Assembly (NCBI GenBank): GCA_963763575.1
Contig: CAVXPD010000014.1
Location: 1 to 64,000 of the forward strand
DNA length: 64,000 bases
Direction: 5' to 3'
From: Bog-473 sp963763575
GTDB lineage: Bacteria > Actinomycetota > Acidimicrobiia > Acidimicrobiales > RAAP-2
The notes below the pieces were generated by a model. That model ran no database searches and was not told where the DNA came from. It was given only the letters and a program-made list of their open reading frames with translations. Positions 8,688-17,613 of this stretch are shown one piece after another; the stretch's first letter is position 1; each line of letters starts with the position of its first letter. The position numbers and the translations under genes were made by a program.

Positions 8688-10901
8688 ATGAAAGACATGT
8701 CTGACCGCGGCAGCGATAGCGAGAACCCAGTAATCCCCTCTCCGACTCCCACGCTGCATCGGCCCATGTCGAACCGGGATTGGTGGCCGGACCAGCTCGA
8801 CCTACGGATACTCGGTCAGCACGCGACCCGGTCCAATCCCATGGGCGAGGAGTTCAACTACGCGGAAGAGTTTGCGACCCTCGACGTCGACGCGCTGAAG
8901 CGGGATCTCGTCGACGTGATGACGACGTCGCAGGACTGGTGGCCGGCCGACTACGGGCATTACGGGCCGTTCTTCATCCGGATGACGTGGCACGCCGCCG
9001 GCACGTACCGCATCGCCGACGGCCGGGGCGGCGGGGGCGAAGGCGCTCAGCGCTTCGCCCCCCTCAACAGTTGGCCGGACAACGCAAGCCTCGACAAGGC
9101 GCGCCGGTTGATTTGGCCGGTGAAGCAGAAGTACGGGCGAAAGATCTCCTGGGCCGATCTGATCATCCTCGCCGGCAACGTGGCCATGGACTCGATGGGG
9201 TTCAAGACCTTCGGCTTCGGCTTCGGGCGGGAGGACATCTGGGAACCCGACGAGATCTTCTGGGGCCCTGAGGACACGTGGCTCGGCGACGAGCGCTACA
9301 GCGGCGACAGGGACCTCGCCCATCCCTTCGGAGCCGTGCAGATGGGCCTGATCTATGTGAACCCGGAGGGACCCAACGGCAACCCCGATCCGCTGGCTGC
9401 CGCCAAGGACATTCGAGAGACCTTTCGTCGCATGGCGATGAACGACGAGGAGACGCTTGCGCTCATCGTCGGCGGCCATACGTTCGGGAAGACCCATGGC
9501 GCAGGCGGTTCCGAGTACGTCGGTCCGGAACCCGAGGGCGCTCCGCTCGAGGAGCAGGGCCTTGGCTGGAGGAACACCTTGGGTACTGGCCGCGGCGACG
9601 ACACGATCACCAGTGGGATCGAGGGCGCTTGGACCAACGAGCCCACGAAGTGGGACAACGGGTTCCTCGACAACCTGCTCAATTACGACTGGGAGCTCAC
9701 CACGAGCCCTGCCGGTGCGAATCAGTGGACTCCGAAGAATCCCGAGGCACAGGGCACCGTGCCCGACGCCCATGACCCGTCGAAGCGGCACGCCCCCATG
9801 ATGTTGACGACGGACCTGGCGCTGAAGATGGACCCGATTTACGCGCCGATCGCGAAGCGCTTCCACGAGAATCCCGAACAGCTTGCAGACGCGTTCGCCC
9901 GAGCGTGGTACAAGCTGTTGCACCGGGACATGGGACCCGTCTCGCGCTACCTGGGTCCGTGGGTTCCGGAGCCTCAACTGTGGCAGGACCCCATCCCCAA
10001 GGTCGATCACGAACTTATCGGGGACGAGGACATCGCCGCCCTCAAGGGCAAGCTCCTCGCATCGGGACAGTCCATCCCCCAGCTGGTGTCCACCGCCTGG
10101 GCGTCGGCGGCAAGCTTCCGCGGCACTGACAAGCGTGGCGGGGCCAATGGGGCGCGGATTCGCCTTGCGCCGCAAAGAGACTGGGAGGTTAACGACCCGG
10201 GCGAATTGGCCAAGGTGCTCCAGACCCTCGAGCAGATACAGCAGGACTTCAACAGCTCACAGGCCGGTGGAAAGAAGGTCTCGCTCGCCGACCTGATCGT
10301 CCTGGGCGGTTGCGCGGCCGTCGAGCAAGCCGCGAAGAACGGCGGGCACGATGTCAAGGTCCCGTTCCTTCCGGGACGCATGGACGCCTCTCAGGCGGAG
10401 ACCGACGTGGAATCGTTTGCGGTGCTCGAGCCGGCTGCCGACGGGTTCCGCAACTACCTCCGGGCCGGCTCGAAGTTGCCGGCGGAGACCCTGCTACTCG
10501 ACCGAGCCAACCTGTTGACGCTGACCGCTCCCGAGATGACGGTTCTGATCGGCGGCATGCGGGCCCTGAACGCCAACTTCGGGCAATCCCACGACGGCGT
10601 CTTCACCGACCGGCCCGAGACGCTGACCAACGACTTCTTCGTGAACCTGCTCGACATGGGCACGGAGTGGAAGGCTTCTGCCTCGTCCGAAAACGTGTAC
10701 GAAGGTCGGGATCGCAAGACGGGCAAGGCCACCTGGACCGGCACCGCTGTCGACCTCGTTTTCGGTTCGAACTCTCAGCTCCGAGGGATCTCTGAGGTGT
10801 ACGCGTCTGACGACGCGAAGGGCCAGTTCGTCCACGACTTCGTCGCTGCGTGGGACAAGGTCATGAACCTCGATCGCTTCGACCTCGCGGCCAAGAATTA
10901 A
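8688..10901 (+). CDS. katG: Bifunctional catalase-peroxidase KatG
   Basis: This 737-residue haem enzyme disproportionates H2O2 and acts as a peroxidase. The distal site is Arg98, Trp101 and His102 (RMTWHAAG). The Met-Tyr-Trp adduct residues are Trp101, Tyr223 and Met249. The proximal haem ligand is His264 (VGGHTFGKTHG). Both the active N-terminal and the degenerate C-terminal peroxidase-like domains are present, and the length is normal. AAGGAG lies five bases before the ATG. The gene is complete with no frameshift, in contrast to its divergent Fur neighbour. Control by that Fur/PerR protein is inferred from context. Confidence 0.97.
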   Translation: MKDMSDRGSDSENPVIPSPTPTLHRPMSNRDWWPDQLDLRILGQHATRSNPMGEEFNYAEEFATLDVDALKRDLVDVMTTSQDWWPADYGHYGPFFIRMTWHAAGTYRIADGRGGGGEGAQRFAPLNSWPDNASLDKARRLIWPVKQKYGRKISWADLIILAGNVAMDSMGFKTFGFGFGREDIWEPDEIFWGPEDTWLGDERYSGDRDLAHPFGAVQMGLIYVNPEGPNGNPDPLAAAKDIRETFRRMAMNDEETLALIVGGHTFGKTHGAGGSEYVGPEPEGAPLEEQGLGWRNTLGTGRGDDTITSGIEGAWTNEPTKWDNGFLDNLLNYDWELTTSPAGANQWTPKNPEAQGTVPDAHDPSKRHAPMMLTTDLALKMDPIYAPIAKRFHENPEQLADAFARAWYKLLHRDMGPVSRYLGPWVPEPQLWQDPIPKVDHELIGDEDIAALKGKLLASGQSIPQLVSTAWASAASFRGTDKRGGANGARIRLAPQRDWEVNDPGELAKVLQTLEQIQQDFNSSQAGGKKVSLADLIVLGGCAAVEQAAKNGGHDVKVPFLPGRMDASQAETDVESFAVLEPAADGFRNYLRAGSKLPAETLLLDRANLLTLTAPEMTVLIGGMRALNANFGQSHDGVFTDRPETLTNDFFVNLLDMGTEWKASASSENVYEGRDRKTGKATWTGTAVDLVFGSNSQLRGISEVYASDDAKGQFVHDFVAAWDKVMNLDRFDLAAKN

Positions 10902-11717
10902 AGGCGGATCATGCGCAAGCGATTCGTCGAACAAAGGGCGGACCATTAGCCCAAGACCTGAGCGCCAATCACGTCGGACCCTGCTCTCACCGCGAAGTGG
11001 GACGCGTTGGAGGCATGTCAGCCGGGTTCCAATGGCTGAGGTGCGGGAGTTCTGTCAGATCCGGAGCTTCACCTTCCTTGGTACCCCCCGGAGCTGTTGA
11101 CCCTTTGCTTCAACCCGGCCTCGTGCTGATTCCGCCCGGGATCCCCGCGACAACGCCCGCATTCCTTGCTCGGGAAGGCGGGCGCTGTTCCTTCGTTGTT
11201 GGCGCCTCGGGACGATTGGATCGGAACCCTCGGTACGGCTCAAAATGCCAAGATTTTCACGACTGGACCTCAGCAATATCGTCCTAGGTAGTTTGTCGTC
11301 AGTTTGCTTCGAGCTTCAGCCCCGCTCGGGCAACGTCAATCACCCAATGATCCCGAAACGGGGAGGCGCTCTGCACAGGTCCGACCATCCAGACGCCTCA
11401 CCTCCTTCGGTGGAAGAACAACCTTCTTCTACGACTATGGAGCCTTCGGGCCTGAAGCGATAGAAAGTAATTGCACCTTTTCTCGGTGGACACACATCTC
11501 CACCGAGGGAGGCGGGCCCGGGCAGAACTCGCTGGTCTCTTTGCTGAGTGAGAGTGCAAAGAACAGTGCCTGTGGGCTCGACTCAGTTGGCGACGCCGAC
11601 CTCCGACCGATCTTCGGCGAATGCGTCGATGAGTCGCCTGGCACCCGCGACGCGCAGACCCAGTTCCTGGATGAGGTCGTTGAGCGTTTCGGGCCCCGGG
11701 GTCCCTCGGCGAGCTGC
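10902..11717. other. Gene-poor stretch with one hairpin
   Basis: No gene is supported in these 816 bases. A perfect 9-bp inverted repeat (ctcggtgga/tccaccgag, arms 11482-11490 and 11499-11507) has no T tract on either strand. A minus-strand stretch around 11590-11690 reads ETLNDLIQELGLRVAGARRL and may be the tail of a lost gene. Confidence 0.4.
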
Positions 11718-13457
11718 TCAGCCGAAGCCGTAGAGATTGTTGCCGTTGGAGAAGAAGACCAGCCCTGACACGATCGGCCCGAACTTCAGGCTAAAGCCGC
11801 TTCCGACCTGCCAGATCGGTGTGCAGTTCGGCGTGCAGGATCCGTTGGTCGTGTCGAAGGCGTCGAGGACGCCACTCAATCCGGTCGTCGCGGGGGCGAG
11901 GGCGAAGAGGACGCCGTTGGCGATGGCGATCGGACCGCCGAACGCCCCGTCGGCCTCGGCCTTTGTCTGCCACACCGGACTGCAGGGATCCGAGCAGGTT
12001 TCAGGGAAGCCGTAGAGCGTGTTGCCGCCGGCGACGTACACCCGGCCGCCGACCGCCGCCGGCGTGACGCTACTGCCGGCCGCGAGCGGGGTGCTCACCC
12101 ACGTCGGCAGGCACGCGGACGCGCACTTCGCCGAGTAGGCGTACAGCTTGCCGTCTCCGGACTCTGCGAACACCATACCGTTTTCGACCGTGGCTGAGCC
12201 CTGGATATCGCCGCCGGTCGTGCTAGTCCATTCCGGCTTGCAAGGGGTGGAGCAGGAGACCGGGTACGCATACATAACGTGTGTGTTCGAGCCGACGAAC
12301 ACGGTACCGCCGTTGACGCCGTCGACCGCCGGCGACCCGTAGATAGCCTCACCCGACGCAGCGGTCTTCCAGGTCGGCGAACAGCTCGCCGAGCAGCTGG
12401 CCTGGTAGGCATAGAGCTCACCGTTCGTGGCCGCCACGAACACCTCGCCGTTGTAGACGGTCGGGCTGCTCGCGACGAACTGGGCCCCGCCATCGGCGGC
12501 GACGCTCGTCCACACGGGACCGCAGGGGCTCGACGAGCACGTCGTGGCGAAGGCGTAGACGTGACCGTCGTAGGACGCCACGAACACCCGGTTGGCGGCC
12601 ACCGCCGGGCCCGAGGTGCTGGGCCCGAACGAGGTGCTCGACCACATGACCTTCTTCGTCGTCAGGTTGACCGCCTGCAGCGTGGCCGAACTCCCTGTGT
12701 TCACCACAACGTAGGCGACCCCGGTGGCCACGGCCACGGGGCTGCCGACGTTACCGATCGGAAGGAGCAAATTGTCCTTAAGGCCTGCGGCCACGTGGCT
12801 CTCGGTGAGGAACAACTCGAACGGGTCCGCAGAGGTGTGATCCGAGTTGTTCCCAAACTGCGGCCACGGAGAGCTGACGTAGAGGACGAGCTGGTCCGGG
12901 AACCGGAGGACGCCGAGGGTGTTCGTTCCGGGCTTGGTGGCATTCGGGAGGTGGTAGACGACCGAGAAGTTCCCGTTGCTGTCGGTCGGAGATTGGTCGA
13001 TCGACATCTCGTCCAGCGTGATCGTCACGCCGGAGTCGGGGTGGAACGCCGTGCCCTCGATCGTGATCCGCTGGCCGGGATAGGGGTACCGAGGTGTCAC
13101 GAAAAGACCCTGGGTGACGTCGAAAGCGGACGCGGACTGGGCGGAGGCACCGCTGGGGTCGACCACCGTGATGGGACCGGTCGACGCCAGGGGGACACTA
13201 GTTCTGATGAGCGTCCCCGCCTTGTTGACCTTCACGCCCTTGGCGAGGATGCCCGCGAAGTAGACGGTGTCACCCGGGATAAAGCCGGTCCCGTTGATCG
13301 AGACCGCCGTCCCCACCTGCCCCTGCGCTGGGCTGAACTCAAAGATGCCCAGGTTGCTGGCCGAGGCCGCCACCGACGTTGTCGACGCGAGCACACCGAC
13401 CATAAGGAGGAGACCGGAAGAGAGCCCACACAACTGCGCCCTCCAAGAGTTCTTCAT
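11718..13457 (-). CDS. Secreted PQQ-type beta-propeller protein with IPT/TIG-like N-terminus
   Basis: The product has about 579 residues. The start is taken at the ATG at 13457, because MKNSWRAQLCGLSSGLLLMV begins a clear signal peptide ending near VAASA. Residues about 35-190 form IPT/TIG-like beta domains (FSPAQGQVGTAVSINGTGF). The remainder is a beta-propeller whose blades repeat every 43 residues or so: SP-x-V-x-G-x-V/F-V, G-x-LYAY and a Cys pair such as CSTPCKPEW. Each blade carries its own CxxxC-type pair, probably a disulfide. No catalytic motif is seen. It is probably an extracellular surface or binding protein. It lies alone, ending opposite the gap after katG. Confidence 0.75.
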   Translation of the reverse strand: MKNSWRAQLCGLSSGLLLMVGVLASTTSVAASASNLGIFEFSPAQGQVGTAVSINGTGFIPGDTVYFAGILAKGVKVNKAGTLIRTSVPLASTGPITVVDPSGASAQSASAFDVTQGLFVTPRYPYPGQRITIEGTAFHPDSGVTITLDEMSIDQSPTDSNGNFSVVYHLPNATKPGTNTLGVLRFPDQLVLYVSSPWPQFGNNSDHTSADPFELFLTESHVAAGLKDNLLLPIGNVGSPVAVATGVAYVVVNTGSSATLQAVNLTTKKVMWSSTSFGPSTSGPAVAANRVFVASYDGHVYAFATTCSSSPCGPVWTSVAADGGAQFVASSPTVYNGEVFVAATNGELYAYQASCSASCSPTWKTAASGEAIYGSPAVDGVNGGTVFVGSNTHVMYAYPVSCSTPCKPEWTSTTGGDIQGSATVENGMVFAESGDGKLYAYSAKCASACLPTWVSTPLAAGSSVTPAAVGGRVYVAGGNTLYGFPETCSDPCSPVWQTKAEADGAFGGPIAIANGVLFALAPATTGLSGVLDAFDTTNGSCTPNCTPIWQVGSGFSLKFGPIVSGLVFFSNGNNLYGFG

Positions 13458-13761
13458 CAGACACCGTCCCCGGTACCCAACCCCGTTCACTTTTCACCGT
13501 AAGTGACGGGGGTGGTGATGTCAACGGTCGCGTGTGCCAGGACACGTGACGGTCGACCTCCCTCTGGGCCATTTTGAAGGTGGCCACAGGTGTCCGATCA
13601 GCTCGAGGAGATCAAGCGTGTCACCAGTTACCGCGAGTTTGCCCCAACACCACTGCGATAGTTCCCGGCCCGAGATTCGAAGAAGTCGCGTTCGACTCCT
13701 GGCCAGCCAGCACCCCCAACACCAGACACGGTCCTTGCTCCAGACAGAGGACCGTTACCTC

Positions 13762-13812
13762 AGTCGAAAGACGGGATCCCAACCCGCAACCCTCACGATG
13801 GCAAAGGATGAT
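13762..13812 (-). repeat. tRNA-Gly 3'-half fragment d (att-like)
   Basis: The plus strand reads gtcgaaagacgggatcccaa and continues cccgcaaccctcacgatggc. It aligns along the whole 3' half of tRNA-Gly with more changes than the other copies, including the anticodon stem. It ends 31 bases before the ATG of the following oxidoreductase. The region 13458-13761 to its left holds no supported gene. Confidence 0.7.
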
Positions 13813-13843
13813 GAAATTGGTCCAATCGAGAAGAGGGCGCAAC

Positions 13844-14875
13844 ATGAGAGCATGGTTGGTTGATGAATTCGGTGCACCGACCGACGTGCTTCGGTTCGAC
13901 GAGGTCGATGTGCCTGAGCCCGGTCCGGGCGAAGTCCAGATCGCCGTGGAGGCGATCACAATCAATTTCAACGACATCGACGGGATCCGGGGCCGATACC
14001 GGACGGTGCCGGTCGAGCCGCCGTACATCCCCGGGATGGAGGTTCTCGGCCGCGTACGTGCGGCAGGCGCAGGGGGTGAGGCGTTGATCGGAAAGCGCGT
14101 CTGCGCAATTCCCGCTGGTGCCTTCGGCGGGTACGCGGAAGTAGCGGTTGCGCCCGTCGCGATGACTTTCGCGATGCCCGAAGACATGGATGCGGCAACC
14201 GCCGCAGCGGTCTACATGCCGTTCCATGTCGCCTATCTCGCCCTCTACGAACGTGCCCGTGTCTCCGCCGACGACACCGTGCTCGTGCACGCCGCTGCCG
14301 GGGGTGCGGGGTCGGCCGCTGTACAACTCGCTCGCGCACGCGGAGCCCGAGTGATCGCGACTGCAGGTGGCCCTGTCAAGCTCCAGTTCGCCACCGAGCT
14401 CGGCGCCGACATCGCAATTGACTATCGCAATGATGACTTCGTCGCGCGAGTGCTCGATGCGACCGGTGGGCGGGGCGTCGATGTGGCCTTCGATACAGTC
14501 GGTGGAGCGACGACGATTGAAACCTTTCGGTGCATGGCATTCGGAGGCCGCCATCTGCTCGTCGGCTTCGCGTCGGGAATCGAAGCTGAGGACCAAGGCA
14601 TCGTGCCGAGACCAGTGTTGTTCGGAAACTTTTCGCTCGTGGGCGTCTGCCACGCGTACACAGAGGATGCGCTCGAATTCAAACGCGCGACGGGGTTGAA
14701 CTTCCCGTCGCACGCTGACGGCATGCGGCTCCACGAGGACCTGTTGAGAATGATCGCGGACGGCACGATTCGTCCGATCGCTGGTTCGACTTCGTCATTC
14801 TCGGCGCTCCCCGAGATTGTCGGCGCGATGGAGTCACGTGCGACGATGGGTCGCAACGTGGTGATCGTCGATTGA
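13844..14875 (+). CDS. MDR-family NADPH:quinone-type oxidoreductase
   Basis: This 343-residue medium-chain dehydrogenase lacks the zinc ligands of true alcohol dehydrogenases. An N-terminal GroES-like domain (FDEVDVPEPGPGEVQIAVEA) is followed by a nucleotide-binding domain with AAAGGAGSAAVQLARARGA. It probably reduces quinones or enones with NAD(P)H in the cytosol. The frame is open further upstream through tRNA-Gly fragment d, but the ATG at 13844 is preceded by AAGAGGG and begins the normal N-terminus MRAWLVDEFG. It is the only gene between fragments d and e. Confidence 0.88.
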   Translation: MRAWLVDEFGAPTDVLRFDEVDVPEPGPGEVQIAVEAITINFNDIDGIRGRYRTVPVEPPYIPGMEVLGRVRAAGAGGEALIGKRVCAIPAGAFGGYAEVAVAPVAMTFAMPEDMDAATAAAVYMPFHVAYLALYERARVSADDTVLVHAAAGGAGSAAVQLARARGARVIATAGGPVKLQFATELGADIAIDYRNDDFVARVLDATGGRGVDVAFDTVGGATTIETFRCMAFGGRHLLVGFASGIEAEDQGIVPRPVLFGNFSLVGVCHAYTEDALEFKRATGLNFPSHADGMRLHEDLLRMIADGTIRPIAGSTSSFSALPEIVGAMESRATMGRNVVIVD

Positions 14876-15014
14876 CGGTACCCGAGGTCGGCGGGACGAA
14901 TGTCGATCGCCGCGCAGCTCCTAACCAGCTGTCTTGGCGAACGCTGTGCGGCGTCGCGAATCGGATGACGGTCAGCTCCCGTCAGGGTTGAAAACGTGCC
15001 TTCCACCTGCCACT
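14876..15014. other. Short spacer before fragment e
   Basis: No gene. Its last bases, acctgccactatggagcgg, resemble the acceptor-side flank of the intact tRNA-Gly (acctgctacaatggagcgg). The repeated unit therefore extends beyond the tRNA itself. Confidence 0.5.
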
Positions 15015-15089
15015 ATGGAGCGGAAGACGGTGACGGAGCGGCAGACGGAATTCGAACCCGCGACCACCCTCACCTTGGCAAGGTGGTGG
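15015..15089 (-). repeat. tRNA-Gly 3'-half fragment e, with doubled acceptor end
   Basis: A first short copy, tggagcggaagacgg (15015-15029), is followed at once by a longer copy, ggagcggcagacggaattcg, running through cgaacccgcgacc and caccttggcaaggtgg. There is a 3-base insertion in the variable region. The doubled acceptor end is also seen in fragment g. The 105 bases after it are related to those after fragment f. Confidence 0.85.
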
Positions 15090-15176
15090 CTTTCGCACCA
15101 CTAAATCCGGCGAGTCTTCTGACGTGCGCCTCCGTCCATCCAGTTTCCACCCCGTCCATCCAGTCAGTCCCTGTAG

Positions 15177-15194
15177 TAGTAGACCGCTCTACTA
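15177..15194. promoter_or_regulatory. Operator-like palindrome
   Basis: Arms TAGTAGA (15177-15183) and TCTACTA (15188-15194) flank CCGC. The site lies 88 bases beyond tRNA-Gly fragment e. A near-identical palindrome lies 89 bases beyond fragment f. No gene starts directly downstream on the plus strand; the nearest gene is convergent. It may be a relic of a regulatory or recombinase-binding site. Confidence 0.5.
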
Positions 15195-15313
15195 TCAACT
15201 GCTCACACGTCTTACCAAATAGCACCGCCGCAGCAGCGCCGTGGCTCCACGCGTCACCACCCCGGATCCTTCGAGTCAAGGACGATGTCGTCTACCAGGC
15301 TCGGACGCCGCTT

Positions 15314-15550
15314 CTAGCGCCGGCCGGAATAATTGATCGTCTTCAGTCGCTTCCGCGGTCCGGCCAAGTAGAAGGCAGAGACGGTCGCTCCGATAGGTCC
15401 GAACAAGAACCACGCACCAACCATGCCGGTGATCCAAAGTGCTTTCCATTTCCCTGCCAGCGCCACCGCCGGACGTCTGGCGACGTCGATCACCGCCCAG
15501 ACAACTACCCCGAGCGATGCAAGAGTGACAAACAACTGCACGGTTCCCAT
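15314..15550 (-). CDS. Small two-helix membrane protein
   Basis: About 78 residues from ATG 15550 (MGTVQLFVTLASLGVVVWAV). Two hydrophobic segments are separated by a short basic loop (ARRPAVALAGKWKA), and the C-terminus is basic. The layout resembles DUF2516 or PLD-N-type small actinobacterial membrane proteins, but I cannot assign a family firmly. The upstream GTG at 15601 is less likely because the added residues are arginine-rich and AGAGGAAC lies just before the ATG. It has no operon partner. Confidence 0.6.
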   Translation of the reverse strand: MGTVQLFVTLASLGVVVWAVIDVARRPAVALAGKWKALWITGMVGAWFLFGPIGATVSAFYLAGPRKRLKTINYSGRR

Positions 15551-15930
15551 CTGTTCCTCTCTTCGGCGAAGAGCGGACGCTCTCAAGTCGACGGTCCTCA
15601 CCTAAACGAGCGTTTTACCTCCCGAAGGTGTGAGCACGATCAGAAGTACCTAATCGTCTCCTAAAAGGGGTGTGATCAGTTGGGGTGAGCCCGCCCTGCG
15701 AATCGGCAGTCGCATGTTGGCTCTTCGTCGGATCTCCGTTCTCGAAAAGGCGCCTTGAGAAATCGCTTTCGTAAGCGCGTTAGCCGGCGAGCTGGGATCT
15801 AGATCTGGTCGGTGTTCGAGCTCTCTCGATGATCAGACGGAAAGTACTTCGGAGCAGTCACGCAGGTGTCCTACAGCCGCCTCACATAAACGGCTGGCAC
15901 TGTGGGTACTTGAGTGCGAGGAGCGCCGTC
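15551..15930. other. Intergenic stretch, no gene seen
   Basis: About 380 bases without a recognisable gene between the small membrane protein and the first DUF5666-like gene. Confidence 0.45.
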
Positions 15931-16824
15931 ATGAGTGATTACGAACCAACCAGCCCCCGGGAAATTCTGCCCTCTGATCCGGAATCGGGCAAAGCATCAG
16001 GGTCGACGGTTGAGGCCTTGGGAGGCACAACTTCCGCGTCGCCTCTGCCAGTGGCGCCATCATCCGGGCCAATCTCAGCAAGCATGTCCGAGCCAGCACG
16101 CCGGCCGAGAGCGCGGGAGTCGCTCTCACATCTGAGGCGTGGACTGATCGTGGCCGCTGCGCTGCTGGGATCGGTAACGGGATTGTTCGTCGGGCTCGGA
16201 ATCATCGTCATCGGCCGGGGCCGCACAAACCGTGGTCGCCAGCAGCGCCACTGGACAGTCTTGGATCGGGCGGCCAGGGATCCAACGCACGATCCGGACC
16301 GGCGGCAGGAGGATCATCGGGCAGGATCGGGAACGTGGCTAAGTCGAGCTTCACCCTGACGACGTCAGCGGGTCAGGAGGTCACGGTTAAGGAGGAGTCT
16401 TCGACGAAGTACGAGACGGAGACGAGCGCGACCTCGAAGAGCGCCATTACGAAGGGCGAACACGTCCTCGTATTCGGGAACCGTCAGTTCAACGACCATC
16501 AAGGCCACGCAGGTCCTCGTGCAATCGACTCGTGGCGCTGAGGCCTCCACAGCGGCAACAGTGGTCCCTTTCCAAAGGGGTGCAGCGGAAACGTCAAAGC
16601 AGGTCGGACAGATCCCCGCCAGTTACAGCCAGGGGTCGGGGACAATCGTCAGTGGGACAACAGCCAATAAGGCGACGGAGGCAGCCCTGACGGCCTACCC
16701 GGGGGGAATCGTCGACCGAGTTGTGAAGCTGAGCAACGGCGAATACGAGGTCCATAACATCGGCGTCAACTGGCCACACCACATCTTCGTCAACCAGGCT
16801 TTCAAGGTGGTCGGCGCGGACTAG
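15931..16824 (+). pseudogene. Membrane-anchored DUF5666-like protein, copy 1, several frameshifts
   Basis: The start ATG at 15931 has GAGGAG upstream. The first frame gives a Ser/Pro-rich cytoplasmic segment and a transmembrane helix (RRGLIVAAALLGSVTGLFVG). Small indels near 16200, 16300 and 16490 then move the frame. The following pieces read SSFTLTTSAGQEVTVKEESS, GTVSSTTIKATQVLVQSTRG and finally a PepSY-like segment, TEAALTAYPGGIVDRVVKLS, with NGEYEVHNIG. Joined, they give a single-pass protein with an extracytoplasmic DUF5666-like beta domain. Its function is unknown. Copy 2 follows at 17119. Confidence 0.65.
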
Positions 16825-17118
16825 CTGCCGAATCAGACCTCGCGACTTGGACACCATCAACCACGACCACTGTCGAGGCTGGGAACGTGGGGGCATCACT
16901 CCGTGCTGCGCGCACCCGACGTGCCATATCCCATGATCGAGCCCGAGGACCTCGCAAACCTGATGACCACCTCGCATCAGGGTTGAGCAGTGGCTCACGA
17001 GGAGTGCAATAGCAAGCCGAAGAACTCGGACTGCCGGGTATCGAAGGTATCGAGGGCGCAGCTTCTGCATCGCCTCTCCTGCCAGCGTCTTCATCCTGGT
17101 TGGCCAATCTCAACCGCC

Positions 17119-17496
17119 ATGTCCGAGCAAGCAGGTCCACAGGAGTCGCGACGGCCGCTCTCATACATGAGGCGGGGACTGATCGCGGCCGCTGCGCTAA
17201 TCGGTTCGGTAACGGGGCTGCACATCGGACTCGGCACGTCGCCCTCGGCAGCGGCCGCACCATCTATTGCCAGCGGCACAGGACACCTTGCGTCCGTCGG
17301 CGAGGCAGCCAACGCGGCCGCGGGAGGATCATCGGGCCTGGTCGGGAGCCTGTTCAGGTTGAGCTTCAACCAGGCGAGTGTCACCCTGACCACTCATGCA
17401 AGTCAGGAGGTCACCGTTGACGGGGTGTCTTCGACGAAGCACCAGAGAGTGACGAGTTCGACCTCTAGACACGCTACCAACGCGGGTCGCCCCTGA
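17119..17496 (+). pseudogene. Membrane-anchored DUF5666-like protein, copy 2, truncated
   Basis: This frame repeats the first copy: MSEQAGPQES, the helix RRGLIAAAALIGSVTGLHIG, and the beta segment SVTLTTHASQEVTVDGVSST. It stops after about 125 residues, before the ATQV-type strand and the PepSY-like end seen in copy 1. The DNA upstream of the helix is also similar to copy 1, so this is a tandem duplication with later 3' loss. It may still be translated as a short membrane protein. Confidence 0.6.
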
Positions 17497-17613
17497 AGTC
17501 TGGGCGCGGGGTGCCGAAATGTCCCACCGTCCCGGCGACGGCGACTCGGGCACCCCGGCGTCCACCCAGTTATCGACGGATACCGGATGATAGTTGTCGT
17601 CTCCGCTGAACCT

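Noticed and set aside
8802..10175. 457-codon antisense frame over katG
   Set aside because: Shadow of katG; no ribosome-binding site or recognisable domain.
11482..11507. 9-bp inverted repeat as a terminator
   Set aside because: It lies more than 200 bases beyond the nearest gene end and has no T tract on either strand; function unclear.
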